A stretch of 64,000 nucleotides of DNA from Alicyclobacillus pomorum DSM 14955 (GTDB lineage Bacteria > Bacillota > Bacilli > Alicyclobacillales > Alicyclobacillaceae): the NCBI RefSeq assembly GCF_000472905.1, contig NZ_AXAR01000007.1:1-64000 (forward strand), written 5' to 3'. Positions 16,286 through 24,981 of the stretch are shown in pieces (the first letter of the stretch is position 1; each line of letters opens with the position of its first letter). Under the pieces are notes generated by a model. It searched no databases. It was not told the origin of the DNA and saw nothing but the letters and a program-made list of their open reading frames with translations. Made by a program: the position numbers and the translations under genes.

Positions 16286-16436
16286 GACGAATGTTTCTCA
16301 TTCGTCTACAAACGTTTCTGTCATTCCTGACGTTTGTGGGTGTCGTTGCATTCGTGCAGTGCGGAAGTATAAGTCTCTTTCTCTCCGCTCAATACTGTCA
16401 GTAGACCACAAACGACGAACAGGGTGTCTCACCCTG
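16286..16436 (+). promoter_or_regulatory. Three successive palindromes in the ytxC leader
   Basis: Perfect inverted repeats GACGAATG/CATTCGTC (16286-16306), ACAAACGT/ACGTTTGT (16308-16337) and CAGGGTG/CACCCTG (16420-16436), the last ending five bases before the ribosome site of ytxC. The first two are adjacent. They could be a folded leader or operator sites; no T-run follows, so they are not simple terminators. Confidence 0.45.
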
Positions 16437-16452
16437 GGAAGGACTGATATCT

Positions 16453-17349
16453 GTGTCCATCGTAGAACTGGAAACCGAACATGCAAGTGCAACCCTGCTG
16501 CAGAAACTGGTTGCCGCTGGGTTCAACGCACAAGTCCATCAAACCAACGTACATGCACTCACGGTGGAGGCTGAAGCGGAACAGAAATCCAATTTGGTGG
16601 AGACGCTCGTCGATTACGTCTTTACTGACTGGTGCTATGATTATATATGCTTGCGCATTGCTGCAGTGTACGACTACTTGACCGACGATGAGCGCGAGTA
16701 CATCGCATTGTTGACGTTTCATGGCATTCGCAAATCGGATGAAGTCATCGCAGGCCTTACCCATGACCAATGGAGACAACTTGTTCAAGATGCGGTTGAG
16801 CACTGGATGGATGCAGCAGGGAATTCCCCCTATCTTAATGTAGACGGTCTTGTGCGATTTCGTGTCAAAGATTACCTGCTCGCCACTGACCACAGCATGC
16901 ACGAGGTGGTGGAGCAGTTTCTCGCAGATAGGGAATACGAAGAGTTTGTCTCCATGTTGCGTTATATGCTGGATACGCAACCACCTAATGAGCAGGTGTT
17001 GCACGTGTATTGCACCAACGACCGCGTCTGGATTACGGATTCTGCGGGAGAACTGGTGCGCGACACTGCGGTAGCAGACGCGGCAGCACGAGCGTCGGAC
17101 GGCGACGAAGTCAACGCCGAGGACCTTGCCATGAGTATTCTCATCACGCGCGCTCCATGCCGAATCGTGATTCACGACATGGCGATTGCGGCGCCTTGGC
17201 CCAGTTTCTCTGAAACGGTTGAGAAGGTCTTCGTCGGACGTGCGGCCCGCTGTGACAACTGTTCAACGTGCCGCGAGCTTCTTCAAAGCACCGATGTCTA
17301 CAGAGAACAGAACCTGCAGCGGAAAGTGATTCCGGACAAATTGCACTAG
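16453..17349 (+). CDS. ytxC: YtxC-like sporulation-associated protein
   Basis: 298 residues matching the YtxC family in length, in composition ([68 protein letters not shown]) and in position, immediately upstream of thrS as in Bacillus subtilis. The family is linked to sporulation, but its biochemical role is unknown. GTG 16453 has AAGGA upstream. The C-terminal CDNCSTC is a cysteine pair of possible structural use. Function is by family and synteny. Confidence 0.85.
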   Translation: MSIVELETEHASATLLQKLVAAGFNAQVHQTNVHALTVEAEAEQKSNLVETLVDYVFTDWCYDYICLRIAAVYDYLTDDEREYIALLTFHGIRKSDEVIAGLTHDQWRQLVQDAVEHWMDAAGNSPYLNVDGLVRFRVKDYLLATDHSMHEVVEQFLADREYEEFVSMLRYMLDTQPPNEQVLHVYCTNDRVWITDSAGELVRDTAVADAAARASDGDEVNAEDLAMSILITRAPCRIVIHDMAIAAPWPSFSETVEKVFVGRAARCDNCSTCRELLQSTDVYREQNLQRKVIPDKLH

Positions 17350-17357
17350 AGGCGGAC

Positions 17358-17386
17358 TTGACACCATCTAGTCAGTTGATTATATT
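17358..17386 (+). promoter_or_regulatory. Sigma-A promoter of thrS
   Basis: TTGACA (17358-17363), 17-bp spacer, TATATT (17381-17386); the T-box leader begins about 30 nt further. Confidence 0.85.
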
Positions 17387-17416
17387 CATAAAAAACCAAT
17401 GTACTGGATGCGTTGA

Positions 17417-17671
17417 GGGAAGACGCGCCGCAGAATGCGACGTTGTACCAGAGAGGAGACGCCACCGGCTGAAAGCGTCTCTCAACAGACTTCTCGCGGA
17501 CACCACTTCCCAAGCAGTTGCCGGGGAGATATGGCTATCGAAACGGCAACCGGGGCGTACGTTATACGCAATGAGGGCATCGACGAAAAGAATGAGTCGA
17601 TGTCGAAGTTGGGTGGAACCACGGGAATCAACGTTCTCGTCCCTTTGTTGGGGCGGGAGCGTTTTTATTTT
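17417..17671 (+). promoter_or_regulatory. T-box riboswitch of thrS
   Basis: Stem I is closed by GGGAAG (17417-17422) pairing with CTTCCC (17506-17511); it contains the AGAGAGG and GGCTGAAAGC elements typical of the distal loops. The specifier codon just inside the 3' strand is ACC (17502-17504), threonine. The antiterminator T-box variant GGGTGGAACCACGGG is at 17611-17625, and the competing terminator (ACGTTCTCGTCCC/GGGGCGGGAGCGT plus T5) at 17631-17669. Uncharged tRNA-Thr would favour read-through into thrS. Confidence 0.93.
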
Positions 17672-17711
17672 TCCCCAGACAGAATACGACATGCTTACGA
17701 AAAGGAGTGGA

Positions 17712-19661
17712 ATGGTCTTGGCGGAGTATCAAGTGACACTCAAAGACGGGTCTGTGAGAAGTTATCCCGCAGGCACTCGTTTTTCTGACATTGCCGCTTC
17801 CATCAGCGCCGGTCTGGCGCGGGAGGCGGTGGCTGCCAAAGTCAATGGCAAGGTGGTCGACCTGTCGCGCGAGCTGGATGGCAATGTGGAATTGGAATTG
17901 CTGACCTTGAAAGACCCGGAAGGCGTAGATGTCATGCGCCACACGTGCGCACATGTCATGGCGCAGGCAGTCGCGCGCATCTTCCCGGGAACGAAGTTTG
18001 CCATTGGGCCCGTGATTGAAAACGGGTTTTACTACGACTTTGCGGATCATGTCTTTACACCAGAAGACTTGCCCCTGATTGAAGAAGAGATGCGCAAAAT
18101 TATCAAGGAAGATTATCCGGTCATTCGCGAAGTGCTGTCCCGCGAAGAAGCACTCAAGATGTTTTCGGAACGGGAAGACCGCTTCAAGGTGGAGATTATC
18201 AATGACCTGCCGGAGTCGGAGACCATCACCATCTACCGCCAAGGTGAGTTTGCGGATCTGTGCCGTGGGCCGCACTTGCCGTCCACAGGCCGTATCAAGT
18301 ATTTCAAGTTGATGTCCATTGCGGGAGCGTACTGGCGTGGGGATTCTTCTCGCGAACAGTTGACTCGGGTTTACGCAGTGGCGTTCGCGAAGAAGTCTGA
18401 CCTCGAAGAACACCTGCGACTGCTTGAAGAGGCGCGCCAACGAGACCATCGGAAATTGGGAAAGGAACTGGGCATCTTCATGTTGTCCAAAGAAGTTGGC
18501 CAAGGTCTCCCGCTGTGGCTGCCCAAAGGTGCGAAGGTTCGGCGAGTGATTGAGAGATACATTGTGGACCTTGAAGAAAGCCTCGGGTACCACCATGTGT
18601 ACACGCCACACCTGGCCAACGTGGAGCTTTATAAGATTTCTGGACACTGGGAGCACTACCACGAGGACATGTACCCGCCGATGCAGATGGACAACGAGGA
18701 ACTTGTGCTGCGCCCGATGAACTGTCCGCATCACATGATGGTGTTCCGGTCGGAAATGCACAGTTACCGCGACATGCCGCTGCGCATTGCCGAACTGGGT
18801 ACCATGCACCGCTACGAGATGTCGGGTGCTTTGGCAGGTCTGCAACGTGTGCGTTCCATGACCTTGAACGATGCCCACATCTTCCTGCGCCCGGATCAAA
18901 TCCAAGAAGAGTTCACGCGCGTTGTGAAGCTCATTGAACGGGTATACAAGGATTTCGGCATCAAGGATTACTACCATCGTCTGTCGTTCCGGGATCCAGA
19001 AGATAAGCAGAAGTACGTGCAGAACGACGAGATGTGGGAAAAGGCACAGACCATGTTGAAGCAGGCCATGGATGACCTTGGACTGGACTACGTCGTCGCG
19101 CCTGGCGAAGCGGCCTTCTACGGGCCAAAATTGGACGTCCAGGTGAAAACGGCGCTTGGCAAAGACGAAACACTGTCTACGGTGCAACTGGACTTCCACC
19201 TGCCCAACCGCTTCGACCTGGAGTACATCGGTGAAGATGGCAAGGCGCACCGTCCTGTCGTTATCCACCGCGGTATTGTTGGGACGATGGAGCGTTTTGT
19301 GGCCTTCTTGTTGGAGCAGTACAAGGGCGCATTTCCCACCTGGCTGGCGCCGGTGCAGGCAAGAATTGCAACGGTGGCAGGGGACTACGTGCCATATGCG
19401 GAAGAAGTGGCGGATCGGCTTCGGCAGCAAGGATTCCGCGTGGAAGTGGACGGCCGCTCGGAAAAAATCGGATATAAGATTCGCGAGGCGCAAGTGAACA
19501 AAATTCCGTACACACTTGTCGTCGGAGAAAAGGAACAGAGCGCAGGTGCTCTGAGCGTACGCAAGTACGGTCAAGGGGATCTCGGTTCCATGAGCATCGA
19601 AGCGTTCGAGCGACAACTGCGAAAAGAAGTGGATAGCAAGGCGTTGCTGGTGCAGCCTTGA
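17712..19661 (+). CDS. thrS: Threonyl-tRNA synthetase
   Basis: 649 residues, usual size. Order: N-terminal TGS domain (about 1-65), the editing domain with [16 protein letters not shown] (about residue 75 on), the class-II catalytic core with the zinc-binding Cys in [13 protein letters not shown] near residue 337, motif 2 around [15 protein letters not shown], and the C-terminal anticodon-binding domain. It charges tRNA-Thr in the cytosol. The start ATG 17712 follows AAAGGAGTGG, 41 nt after the leader terminator. Open frame continues upstream through the T-box but that is leader. Confidence 0.97.
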   Translation: MVLAEYQVTLKDGSVRSYPAGTRFSDIAASISAGLAREAVAAKVNGKVVDLSRELDGNVELELLTLKDPEGVDVMRHTCAHVMAQAVARIFPGTKFAIGPVIENGFYYDFADHVFTPEDLPLIEEEMRKIIKEDYPVIREVLSREEALKMFSEREDRFKVEIINDLPESETITIYRQGEFADLCRGPHLPSTGRIKYFKLMSIAGAYWRGDSSREQLTRVYAVAFAKKSDLEEHLRLLEEARQRDHRKLGKELGIFMLSKEVGQGLPLWLPKGAKVRRVIERYIVDLEESLGYHHVYTPHLANVELYKISGHWEHYHEDMYPPMQMDNEELVLRPMNCPHHMMVFRSEMHSYRDMPLRIAELGTMHRYEMSGALAGLQRVRSMTLNDAHIFLRPDQIQEEFTRVVKLIERVYKDFGIKDYYHRLSFRDPEDKQKYVQNDEMWEKAQTMLKQAMDDLGLDYVVAPGEAAFYGPKLDVQVKTALGKDETLSTVQLDFHLPNRFDLEYIGEDGKAHRPVVIHRGIVGTMERFVAFLLEQYKGAFPTWLAPVQARIATVAGDYVPYAEEVADRLRQQGFRVEVDGRSEKIGYKIREAQVNKIPYTLVVGEKEQSAGALSVRKYGQGDLGSMSIEAFERQLRKEVDSKALLVQP

Positions 19662-19732
19662 GGGCGTCTCGGCGTTCAAACGGTGCATGGGTTCGAAGAC
19701 GGGGCGGTCATGAGCTTCAGATACAGAGGCAG

Positions 19733-19761
19733 TTGACGGTTGAGCGCTGCTCATGTAAAAT
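19733..19761 (+). promoter_or_regulatory. Promoter of infC-rpmI-rplT
   Basis: TTGACG (19733-19738), 17-bp spacer, TAAAAT (19756-19761). Confidence 0.85.
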
Positions 19762-19767
19762 GTCAGG

Positions 19768-19942
19768 CGTATGGCATCTTCAATATGCTGAACAAGCAGA
19801 AGCAAGAGCTTCTCACCTTGTGGGCGTGGGCCGACGGGTTCCTTTCTCAAGATTCTTGCGCGCATTGAACGTGGATTTGATGCGCTCTGATGAAAGACAC
19901 ACGAGAGAGGCGCGGATGACCCATCCGCGCCGTTTTGTTTGG
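19768..19942 (+). promoter_or_regulatory. infC leader with attenuator (L20-type)
   Basis: The ~210-nt leader ends in a strong 10-bp hairpin GGCGCGGATG/CATCCGCGCC (19909-19931) and GTTTTGTTT. In Bacillus this leader position is an attenuator controlled by ribosomal protein L20 binding an upstream fold; the position and terminator match. I see GC-rich pairing in the leader but cannot fold the L20 site with certainty. Confidence 0.75.
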
Positions 19943-19981
19943 TCCCGAAGATGTCCCATTACACTCTGGAGGTGACAGGGT

Positions 19982-20506
19982 ATTAGCAAAGAAGATTTTC
20001 AAGTCAATGACGGAATTCGCGCTCGCGAAGTGCGCGTGATTGATGTGGATGGTGCGCAGCTTGGCATCATGAACGTCCGTGATGCGCGCAGGATAGCGGA
20101 GGAGAAAAACCTCGATTTGGTCAATGTAGCGCCAACGGCAAGACCGCCAGTCTGTCGCATTATGGACTACGGCAAGTTCAAGTACGAGCAAAGTAAGAAA
20201 GAAAAGGAAGCTCGGAAGAACCAGAAGGTTGTCGTGTTGAAGGAAGTCCGTATGACGCCGCACATCGAGGAGCACGACTTTCAGGTGAAGCTGAAAAACG
20301 TCCTGAAGTTCCTCCAGGATGGAGACAAGGTTAAAGTGACAGTGCGTTTTCGCGGACGTGAAATCACGCATTCCAACATTGGCCACCAACTGCTGACGAA
20401 ACTGGCGGGTGCGGCTTCTGAGTGGGGTGCAATGGAACGCGCACCAAGGCTGGAAGGGCGCAACATGATTATGATTCTTGCGCCGAAACAGCAAAACAAT
20501 GCGTAG
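19982..20506 (+). CDS. infC: Translation initiation factor IF-3, AUU start
   Basis: 174 residues. IF-3 prevents premature joining of ribosomal subunits and checks the start codon on the 30S. The N-terminal pattern SKEDFQVNDGIRAREVRVID begins immediately after ATT 19982-19984, with GGAGGTG 7-8 nt upstream; no ATG/GTG/TTG fits this N-terminus, so the start is AUU. AUU is the known infC start in E. coli and several others and lets IF-3 limit its own synthesis. The family motifs PPVCRIMDYGKFKYEQ, HDFQVKLKNVLKFLQDGD and ILAPK follow. Confidence 0.95.
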   Translation: MSKEDFQVNDGIRAREVRVIDVDGAQLGIMNVRDARRIAEEKNLDLVNVAPTARPPVCRIMDYGKFKYEQSKKEKEARKNQKVVVLKEVRMTPHIEEHDFQVKLKNVLKFLQDGDKVKVTVRFRGREITHSNIGHQLLTKLAGAASEWGAMERAPRLEGRNMIMILAPKQQNNA

Positions 20507-20587
20507 TCACGTGTACATTCCGTCTTGCACTTGTCCTTGTACCCTGGACGTACCGGAGAAATGGTCAACGAAACGGAGGATTTCGAT

Positions 20588-20788
20588 ATGCCAAAAATGA
20601 AGACGCACAGCGGCCTGTCCAAGCGCTTGAAAAGAACCGCTTCCGGACAGCTGAAGAGAGCTCATGCGTTCGCGTACCACAAGGCCGAAGGCAAGAGTCC
20701 GAAACGTAAACGTCACCTGCGCGGCACGACCGGGGTTTCCACCAGCGACATTCGCCGCATCAAGGACATGGTTACTTACCTGAAGTAA
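20588..20788 (+). CDS. rpmI: Ribosomal protein L35
   Basis: 66 residues, basic, with the family start PKMKTHSGLSKRLKRTASG and end KDMVTYLK. Part of the large subunit. ATG 20588 has GGAGG upstream; it lies 81 bp after infC in the conserved infC-rpmI-rplT operon. Confidence 0.97.
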   Translation: MPKMKTHSGLSKRLKRTASGQLKRAHAFAYHKAEGKSPKRKRHLRGTTGVSTSDIRRIKDMVTYLK

Positions 20789-20859
20789 TGTCGAACACCA
20801 TGTCTGTGTGATTCGTGGCGAACCATCGATTTTGCCGATGAACAGGGAGGAATTTAGAA

Positions 20860-21219
20860 ATGGCACGAGTGAAAGGCGGCGTGGTGACACGTCGGCGTCA
20901 TAAAAAAGTATTGAAGCTTGCCCGTGGATATCGCGGATCCAAGCATAGACTGTTCCGTACAGCGAAGCAACAAGTCATGAAGTCCTTGATGTACGCGTAC
21001 CGCGACCGTCGCGCCCGCAAGCGCGATTTCCGTCGCCTGTGGATTCAACGTATCAATGCCGCAGCGCGCATGAACGGATTGTCCTACAATCGGTTCATGC
21101 ATGGTTTGAAGTTGGCTGGCGTGGACGTGAACCGCAAGATGTTGGCGGACCTCGCGGTCACGGACAGCAAGGCGTTTGCTGAATTGGCAAGTGTAGCGAA
21201 GTCCAAATTACAAGCGTAA
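20860..21219 (+). CDS. rplT: Ribosomal protein L20
   Basis: 119 residues, highly basic: [19 protein letters not shown] and [17 protein letters not shown] are diagnostic. L20 assembles the 50S subunit and, in Bacillus, represses its own operon at the infC leader. GGGAGG precedes ATG 20860; a terminator follows. Confidence 0.98.
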   Translation: MARVKGGVVTRRRHKKVLKLARGYRGSKHRLFRTAKQQVMKSLMYAYRDRRARKRDFRRLWIQRINAAARMNGLSYNRFMHGLKLAGVDVNRKMLADLAVTDSKAFAELASVAKSKLQA

Positions 21220-21228
21220 TCGACAGTT

Positions 21229-21253
21229 CCGGCCGAACTTCGGCCGGTTTTTT
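21229..21253 (+). terminator. Terminator of the infC operon
   Basis: CCGGCCG/CGGCCGG stem with AACTT loop and six T (21248-21253). Confidence 0.88.
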
Positions 21254-21299
21254 CATCTTGGCGGGGAAAAAGCGTTCCAGTTGTGAGGGGGATTTTGGC

Positions 21300-22088
21300 G
21301 TGTACTTGGAGTCACCACAAAATCCGCGCGTCAAAGCGTGGGCTGCGTTGAAGACAAAGAAGGGTAGGATGGCCCACGGCTCGTTCCTGGTGGAAGGAAT
21401 GCGGCTCGTTGAGGAGTTGTTGAGGTCCTCGTTGCAGGTGGACGCCCTGTTGTGGGACGTCGGAAGTGACGAGTTGCCAGAGCAGATAACGGATGCCGCT
21501 TTGGAACGGGGCGTTCCGATGTTTGAGTTGTCTCCCGGAGCGTTCTCCACCGTGAGCGACACGATGACGCCGCAAGGTGTGGCTGCCATTGCAAAAATCC
21601 CGGATAACGCCGGGTTGGATAAGGCTCAACTGGCGTCACACACACTGTTGTTGGATGGAGTTCAGGATCCGGGGAATGTCGGCACCATCATCCGTTCTGC
21701 CGACGCTTTTGCGGTTGGCGAAGTGTGTTGCGGCACTGGAACGGCGGATCCGTTCTCTCCGAAGGTTGTGCGCGCCACGATGGGCGGTCTCTTTCGCGTT
21801 CCCGTGCTCTCTTGCGGCAGCAAGGATTACGTGGATGCGTGGCGGAACAAGTGGCCGGACGGGCAAGTCCTGGTCACCGCAGCTGGGGCGGACCTGGTCT
21901 GTTACGAAGTTGACTTTCAGAAACCTTCTCTGTTGGCGATTGGCAGTGAGGCATTTGGCGTGTCTCGAGACATCGTCGATGCGGGGACACATCAGGTGAA
22001 AATTCCGATGGCTGGAATGGCAGAAAGCCTGAATGCCGCCATTGCCGGGGCGGTCTTGTTGTACGAGATGTTCCGGCAACGGCAGTGA
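21300..22088 (+). CDS. TrmH/SpoU-family RNA 2'-O-methyltransferase
   Basis: 262 residues. An N-terminal substrate-binding domain (SPQNPRVKAWAALKTKKGR with HGSFLVEGMRLVEELL) precedes the SpoU knot with its three motifs: LLLDGVQDPGNVGTIIRSAD, SLLAIGSEAFGVS and VKIPMAGMAESLNAAIAGAV. Members methylate ribose in rRNA or tRNA using S-adenosylmethionine; the N-terminal domain suggests rRNA. GTG 21300 with AGGGGG upstream is the best start; an ATG upstream at 21258 overlaps the terminator zone. A relative (YsgA) sits in a similar region in Bacillus subtilis. Confidence 0.92.
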   Translation: MYLESPQNPRVKAWAALKTKKGRMAHGSFLVEGMRLVEELLRSSLQVDALLWDVGSDELPEQITDAALERGVPMFELSPGAFSTVSDTMTPQGVAAIAKIPDNAGLDKAQLASHTLLLDGVQDPGNVGTIIRSADAFAVGEVCCGTGTADPFSPKVVRATMGGLFRVPVLSCGSKDYVDAWRNKWPDGQVLVTAAGADLVCYEVDFQKPSLLAIGSEAFGVSRDIVDAGTHQVKIPMAGMAESLNAAIAGAVLLYEMFRQRQ

Positions 22089-22108
22089 GGCACAAGGTGA
22101 CAGGCTAG

Positions 22109-22780
22109 CTATGGCCGATGGTTTGAATCGGAAGGGGAAGTCGGGTCCTCATCCGCGTGGTCACCACTGTCTTCGACTTCCAGTTTTCGTTTCATCCAGC
22201 GGTGAATGTAGATGTACAGAACGACCAGAATCAGGAGTACAATCAGGGCCGGGATAATGTTGCGTTGCCAGTTTTCGATAAACCGAGCCCAGGCCTTTTC
22301 GATGACGGACCCAGCCAGGATGAACGTTGCCGTCCACATCAGCGAACTGATCAGCATGACGGGTGCAAACACGAGCAGGCGCACCCGGTTAATGCCGGCA
22401 ATGTACGGCACGATGATTCGAATGCCCGCAATGTACCGCGAAAAGATGAGGGTCGGTACGGTATACTTGGTAAAGAGTTTGCCGACCTTGTCAATGCGCT
22501 CAGGTGTCAATCGAATGTATTTGCCGAAACGAATGAGAAACGGACGGCCCAATGCTCGGCCAACGAGATATGCAAACATCGCACCTGAAAATGTGCCCGC
22601 GGTTGTGGACAGCAAAAGCCAGAACAAGTGAAGGTGGTACTTTGGATTTTGCCAGAGGATGCCGATGGTAGTCAGCATGGTTTCGCCAGGGACTGGAATA
22701 AACAGGTATTCGAGTGCCAGACCGCCGCACAGTCCCCAATATCCATAGGTTGATAACAAGTGAGCCAGATGATGATGCAA
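22109..22780 (-). CDS. DedA-family membrane protein
   Basis: About 223 residues with five hydrophobic segments. Family signs: EYLFIPVPGETMLTTIG near the start, the GRALGRP loop, and FSRYIAGIRIIVPYIAGINR, the conserved arginine-rich re-entrant segment. DedA proteins act in lipid carrier or phospholipid translocation and proton balance. I start at TTG 22780 because AAAGGGG is eight bases upstream; the frame is open further to 22852. The C-terminal tail is acidic and basic mixed (about 195-223). It converges on the methyltransferase with a 20-bp gap. Confidence 0.88.
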   Translation of the reverse strand: MHHHLAHLLSTYGYWGLCGGLALEYLFIPVPGETMLTTIGILWQNPKYHLHLFWLLLSTTAGTFSGAMFAYLVGRALGRPFLIRFGKYIRLTPERIDKVGKLFTKYTVPTLIFSRYIAGIRIIVPYIAGINRVRLLVFAPVMLISSLMWTATFILAGSVIEKAWARFIENWQRNIIPALIVLLILVVLYIYIHRWMKRKLEVEDSGDHADEDPTSPSDSNHRP

Positions 22781-22863
22781 ATTGGGTACCCCTTTGCTGT
22801 GAGTTAGAAGAATGCGGTACACGGGTGTGCGTCCATCGCGTATGTACGCCAATTCCTGTTTCT

Positions 22864-22885
22864 ATGCGCGCCGGACCGCGCGCAT
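22864..22885. promoter_or_regulatory. Palindrome upstream of the DedA gene
   Basis: ATGCGCGC/GCGCGCAT with a 6-bp centre, 84 bp upstream of the DedA start. The remainder of 22886-23159 shows no gene or clear promoter. Confidence 0.3.
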
Positions 22886-23159
22886 GAGTTCGTAATCCAT
22901 GGGCATTGCTCTTTTTTATATTACCAATATCCGTACGTGGAGTGTAAGGTCTTCTCGATGACACTCGTCGTGTCTTCATGGTTGGACCAGCGGGCGCTGT
23001 ACCGCCTGATGGGACAGTTCACGGATGAGTTTGTCCAAACGGCAACCATTAAATCACTACCCGTATTCGTGCGCCTCGCGCCGTATGATGTTCTCGGTGT
23101 ATGATTTGCAATAGGACACATTTTGTTGTGATTACGTAAGTACTGGGGGAGAAGTACGA

Positions 23160-23675
23160 ATGTTGGGCAATGGTCAATACATCTGGATCAGCCCCTTGCT
23201 TGCCATGATGACTGCCCAAGTTCTCAAACCGTTGCTGATTATGTTGCGACTGAGGCGGTGGGACTGGCAGCTGATGCGCAGATCCGGTGGAATGCCAAGC
23301 TCGCACACCGCGCTTGTCGTGGCACTTGTCGCCGAACTCTGGCTTCGTTACGGTGGAGACGATCCGGTGCTTGGCATCGCCATCTTCGTGGCCTTGGTTG
23401 TCATGTATGACGCCGCCGGCGTGCGTTGGCAGACAGGGCGGCAGGCCGCTGTCCTCAACCGCTTGTTGCATGAACTCAAGACGTCTGCGGCAGAGTCTAC
23501 ACATCCCTCTGCGCCTGCGAGTGTGGCCGCGGGTGAGCTACGCCCCATTCCAGTGGCGAAATCGCCGTGGTGGCTCGTCGACTGGCCTGTGCTCGATGAA
23601 CACGTTGGGCACAAACCTGTGGAAGTGCTTGGTGGTGTCATCGTGGGACTCCTCGTTGTGCTGATTCTGCACTAA
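23160..23675 (+). CDS. Divergent PAP2-family membrane protein (YuiD-like)
   Basis: 171 residues with four to five membrane segments. GGMPSSHTALVVAL near residue 43, YDAAGVRWQTGRQAAVLNRLL and EHVGHKPVEVLGGVIVG near the C-terminus are the conserved blocks of the DUF212 group, which is related to PAP2 phosphatases and keeps the SxH-type residues. The substrate is unknown. GGGGGAG lies before ATG 23160. The insert between the second and third blocks (about 112-140) is longer than usual. Confidence 0.88.
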   Translation: MLGNGQYIWISPLLAMMTAQVLKPLLIMLRLRRWDWQLMRRSGGMPSSHTALVVALVAELWLRYGGDDPVLGIAIFVALVVMYDAAGVRWQTGRQAAVLNRLLHELKTSAAESTHPSAPASVAAGELRPIPVAKSPWWLVDWPVLDEHVGHKPVEVLGGVIVGLLVVLILH

Positions 23676-23796
23676 TCCTCGCTCCAGCCACTTTCAATCC
23701 TGCCCATTCTGGTCTTGTCTTCCTTCTGTTGGGCGTCCACTCTGCATATATCCCTTTTGTGAGCCAGTTTTCGATAGCACGAGAGGAGGTCTGACC

Positions 23797-24015
23797 GTGG
23801 ATGGGCAGTGGCGTTCACATCAACCATTCCGCAGTCCGTTTGACCCTTGTCCTCCCTTGCCCAAAGCCTACGTTGTTCCGCCGAACCAATACATCACATA
23901 CCAACCCGAAGGACTCAAGCAATTCTCTCCCCGAGAGGCGTTGAAACATGGAACACTGTGGCCAGACTTGTACAGCCCGTACGAAGCACGCTACAAGAGG
24001 GGGAGTCAGGCATGA
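23797..24015 (+). CDS. cotJA: Spore coat protein CotJA
   Basis: 72 residues, proline-rich: KAYVVPPNQYITYQPEGL and SPREALKHGTLWPDLYSPY are CotJA-specific. CotJA with CotJC is deposited in the spore coat in Bacillus. GTG 23797 has GAGGAGG upstream. First gene of cotJABC; its stop overlaps the cotJB start (ATGA). A CATATAT at 23743-23749 resembles a sigma-E -10 but no clear -35 is seen. Confidence 0.93.
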   Translation: MDGQWRSHQPFRSPFDPCPPLPKAYVVPPNQYITYQPEGLKQFSPREALKHGTLWPDLYSPYEARYKRGSQA

Positions 24016-24275
24016 GCGAGTCCATCTCCAAGGAGTATTACCAATACATGCATGAACTGCAGACGGTGGACTTTGTGCTTGTGGAATTGACGCTGTATTT
24101 GGACACCCATCCTGATGACCAGCAAGCGCTCGCGCAGTTTACTCAGTTTCAACGCCGAAAACGCGTACTGATGCAGCAGTTCGAAATGGCGTTCGGCCCC
24201 CTGCAGGAGTTCGGAAACAGCCCGCCCGGACAAACATGGACCTGGTCGTCCAGTCCATGGCCCTGGCAAGTGTAG
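24012..24275 (+). CDS. cotJB: Spore coat protein CotJB
   Basis: 87 residues. The helical pattern YYQYMHELQTVDFVLVELTLYLDTHPDD and LAQFTQFQRRKRVLMQQFE is that of CotJB. The ATG overlaps the cotJA stop by four bases. Together with CotJA it is needed for CotJC incorporation in Bacillus. The tail is Trp/Ser/Pro rich. Confidence 0.92.
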   Translation: MSESISKEYYQYMHELQTVDFVLVELTLYLDTHPDDQQALAQFTQFQRRKRVLMQQFEMAFGPLQEFGNSPPGQTWTWSSSPWPWQV

Positions 24276-24315
24276 ATGCGCGGCGCGGAGACGGGATCAG
24301 AGGAGGGATGCCCGC

Positions 24316-24885
24316 GTGTGGATTTACGAAAAGAAGTTACAGTATCCGGTTCGAGTCAGCAAGTGCGATCCGAAACTCGCCAAATTCCTGATTGAACAGT
24401 ATGGCGGCGCAGACGGTGAACTGGCAGCCGCACTACGTTACTTAAACCAACGCTACAGCATCCCTGACAAAGTGATAGGCCTGCTGACCGACATCGGCAC
24501 CGAGGAATTTGCTCACCTTGAGATGATTGCTACCATGGTGTACAAACTCACCAAAGACGCGACCCCGGAGCAGATGAAAGCGGCTGGATTGGATGGGCAC
24601 TTTGCGGACCACGACAACGCGCTCTCCTACCACAACGCGGCTGGCATTCCCTGGACAGCGACCTACATACAAGCGAAGGGGGATCCGATTGCAGACCTCT
24701 ACGAAGACATCGCAGCGGAGGAGAAGGCGCGCGCCACGTACCAGTGGCTGATTGACATCACGGACGACGTCGACATTCAGGACGCGCTCAAATTCCTGCG
24801 AGAGCGCGAGATTGTGCACTCGCTGCGCTTCCGGGAAGCCGTGGAGATTTTGAAAGAGCACCATTCCAGCAAGAAAGTGTTCTGA
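24316..24885 (+). CDS. cotJC: Spore coat protein CotJC, manganese-catalase family
   Basis: 189 residues of ferritin-like fold. The manganese-ligand helices are visible: GADGELAAALRYLNQRY, DIGTEEFAHLEMIATMVYKL and YEDIAAEEKARATYQWL, with HSLRFREAVEIL. Mn-catalases break down hydrogen peroxide; in the coat it is thought to protect the spore. GTG 24316 has GAGGAGGG upstream. A terminator follows. Confidence 0.94.
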   Translation: MWIYEKKLQYPVRVSKCDPKLAKFLIEQYGGADGELAAALRYLNQRYSIPDKVIGLLTDIGTEEFAHLEMIATMVYKLTKDATPEQMKAAGLDGHFADHDNALSYHNAAGIPWTATYIQAKGDPIADLYEDIAAEEKARATYQWLIDITDDVDIQDALKFLREREIVHSLRFREAVEILKEHHSSKKVF

Positions 24886-24925
24886 AAGCATGGGGAAGGA
24901 GAAAGGATGGGCGGAGGTCACCGAG

Positions 24926-24978
24926 CAGGCCTGCAGATGTGAGATGTTGTTTGCACCTCACATAGCAGGCCTGGTTTT
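24926..24978 (+). terminator. Terminator of cotJABC
   Basis: A long stem (CAGGCCTGC-ATGTGAG with CTCACAT-GCAGGCCTG) followed by GTTTT. A very similar CAGGCC stem ends the ABC operon at 28637. Confidence 0.8.
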
Positions 24979-24981
24979 CGT

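Noticed and set aside
17268-17711. Upstream extension of the thrS frame
   Set aside because: This region is the promoter and T-box leader; the synthetase N-terminus and ribosome site place the start at 17712.
17628-19865. A 745-codon open frame on the minus strand across thrS
   Set aside because: It is the antisense shadow of thrS; His/Val-rich composition, no ribosome site, and thrS is certain.
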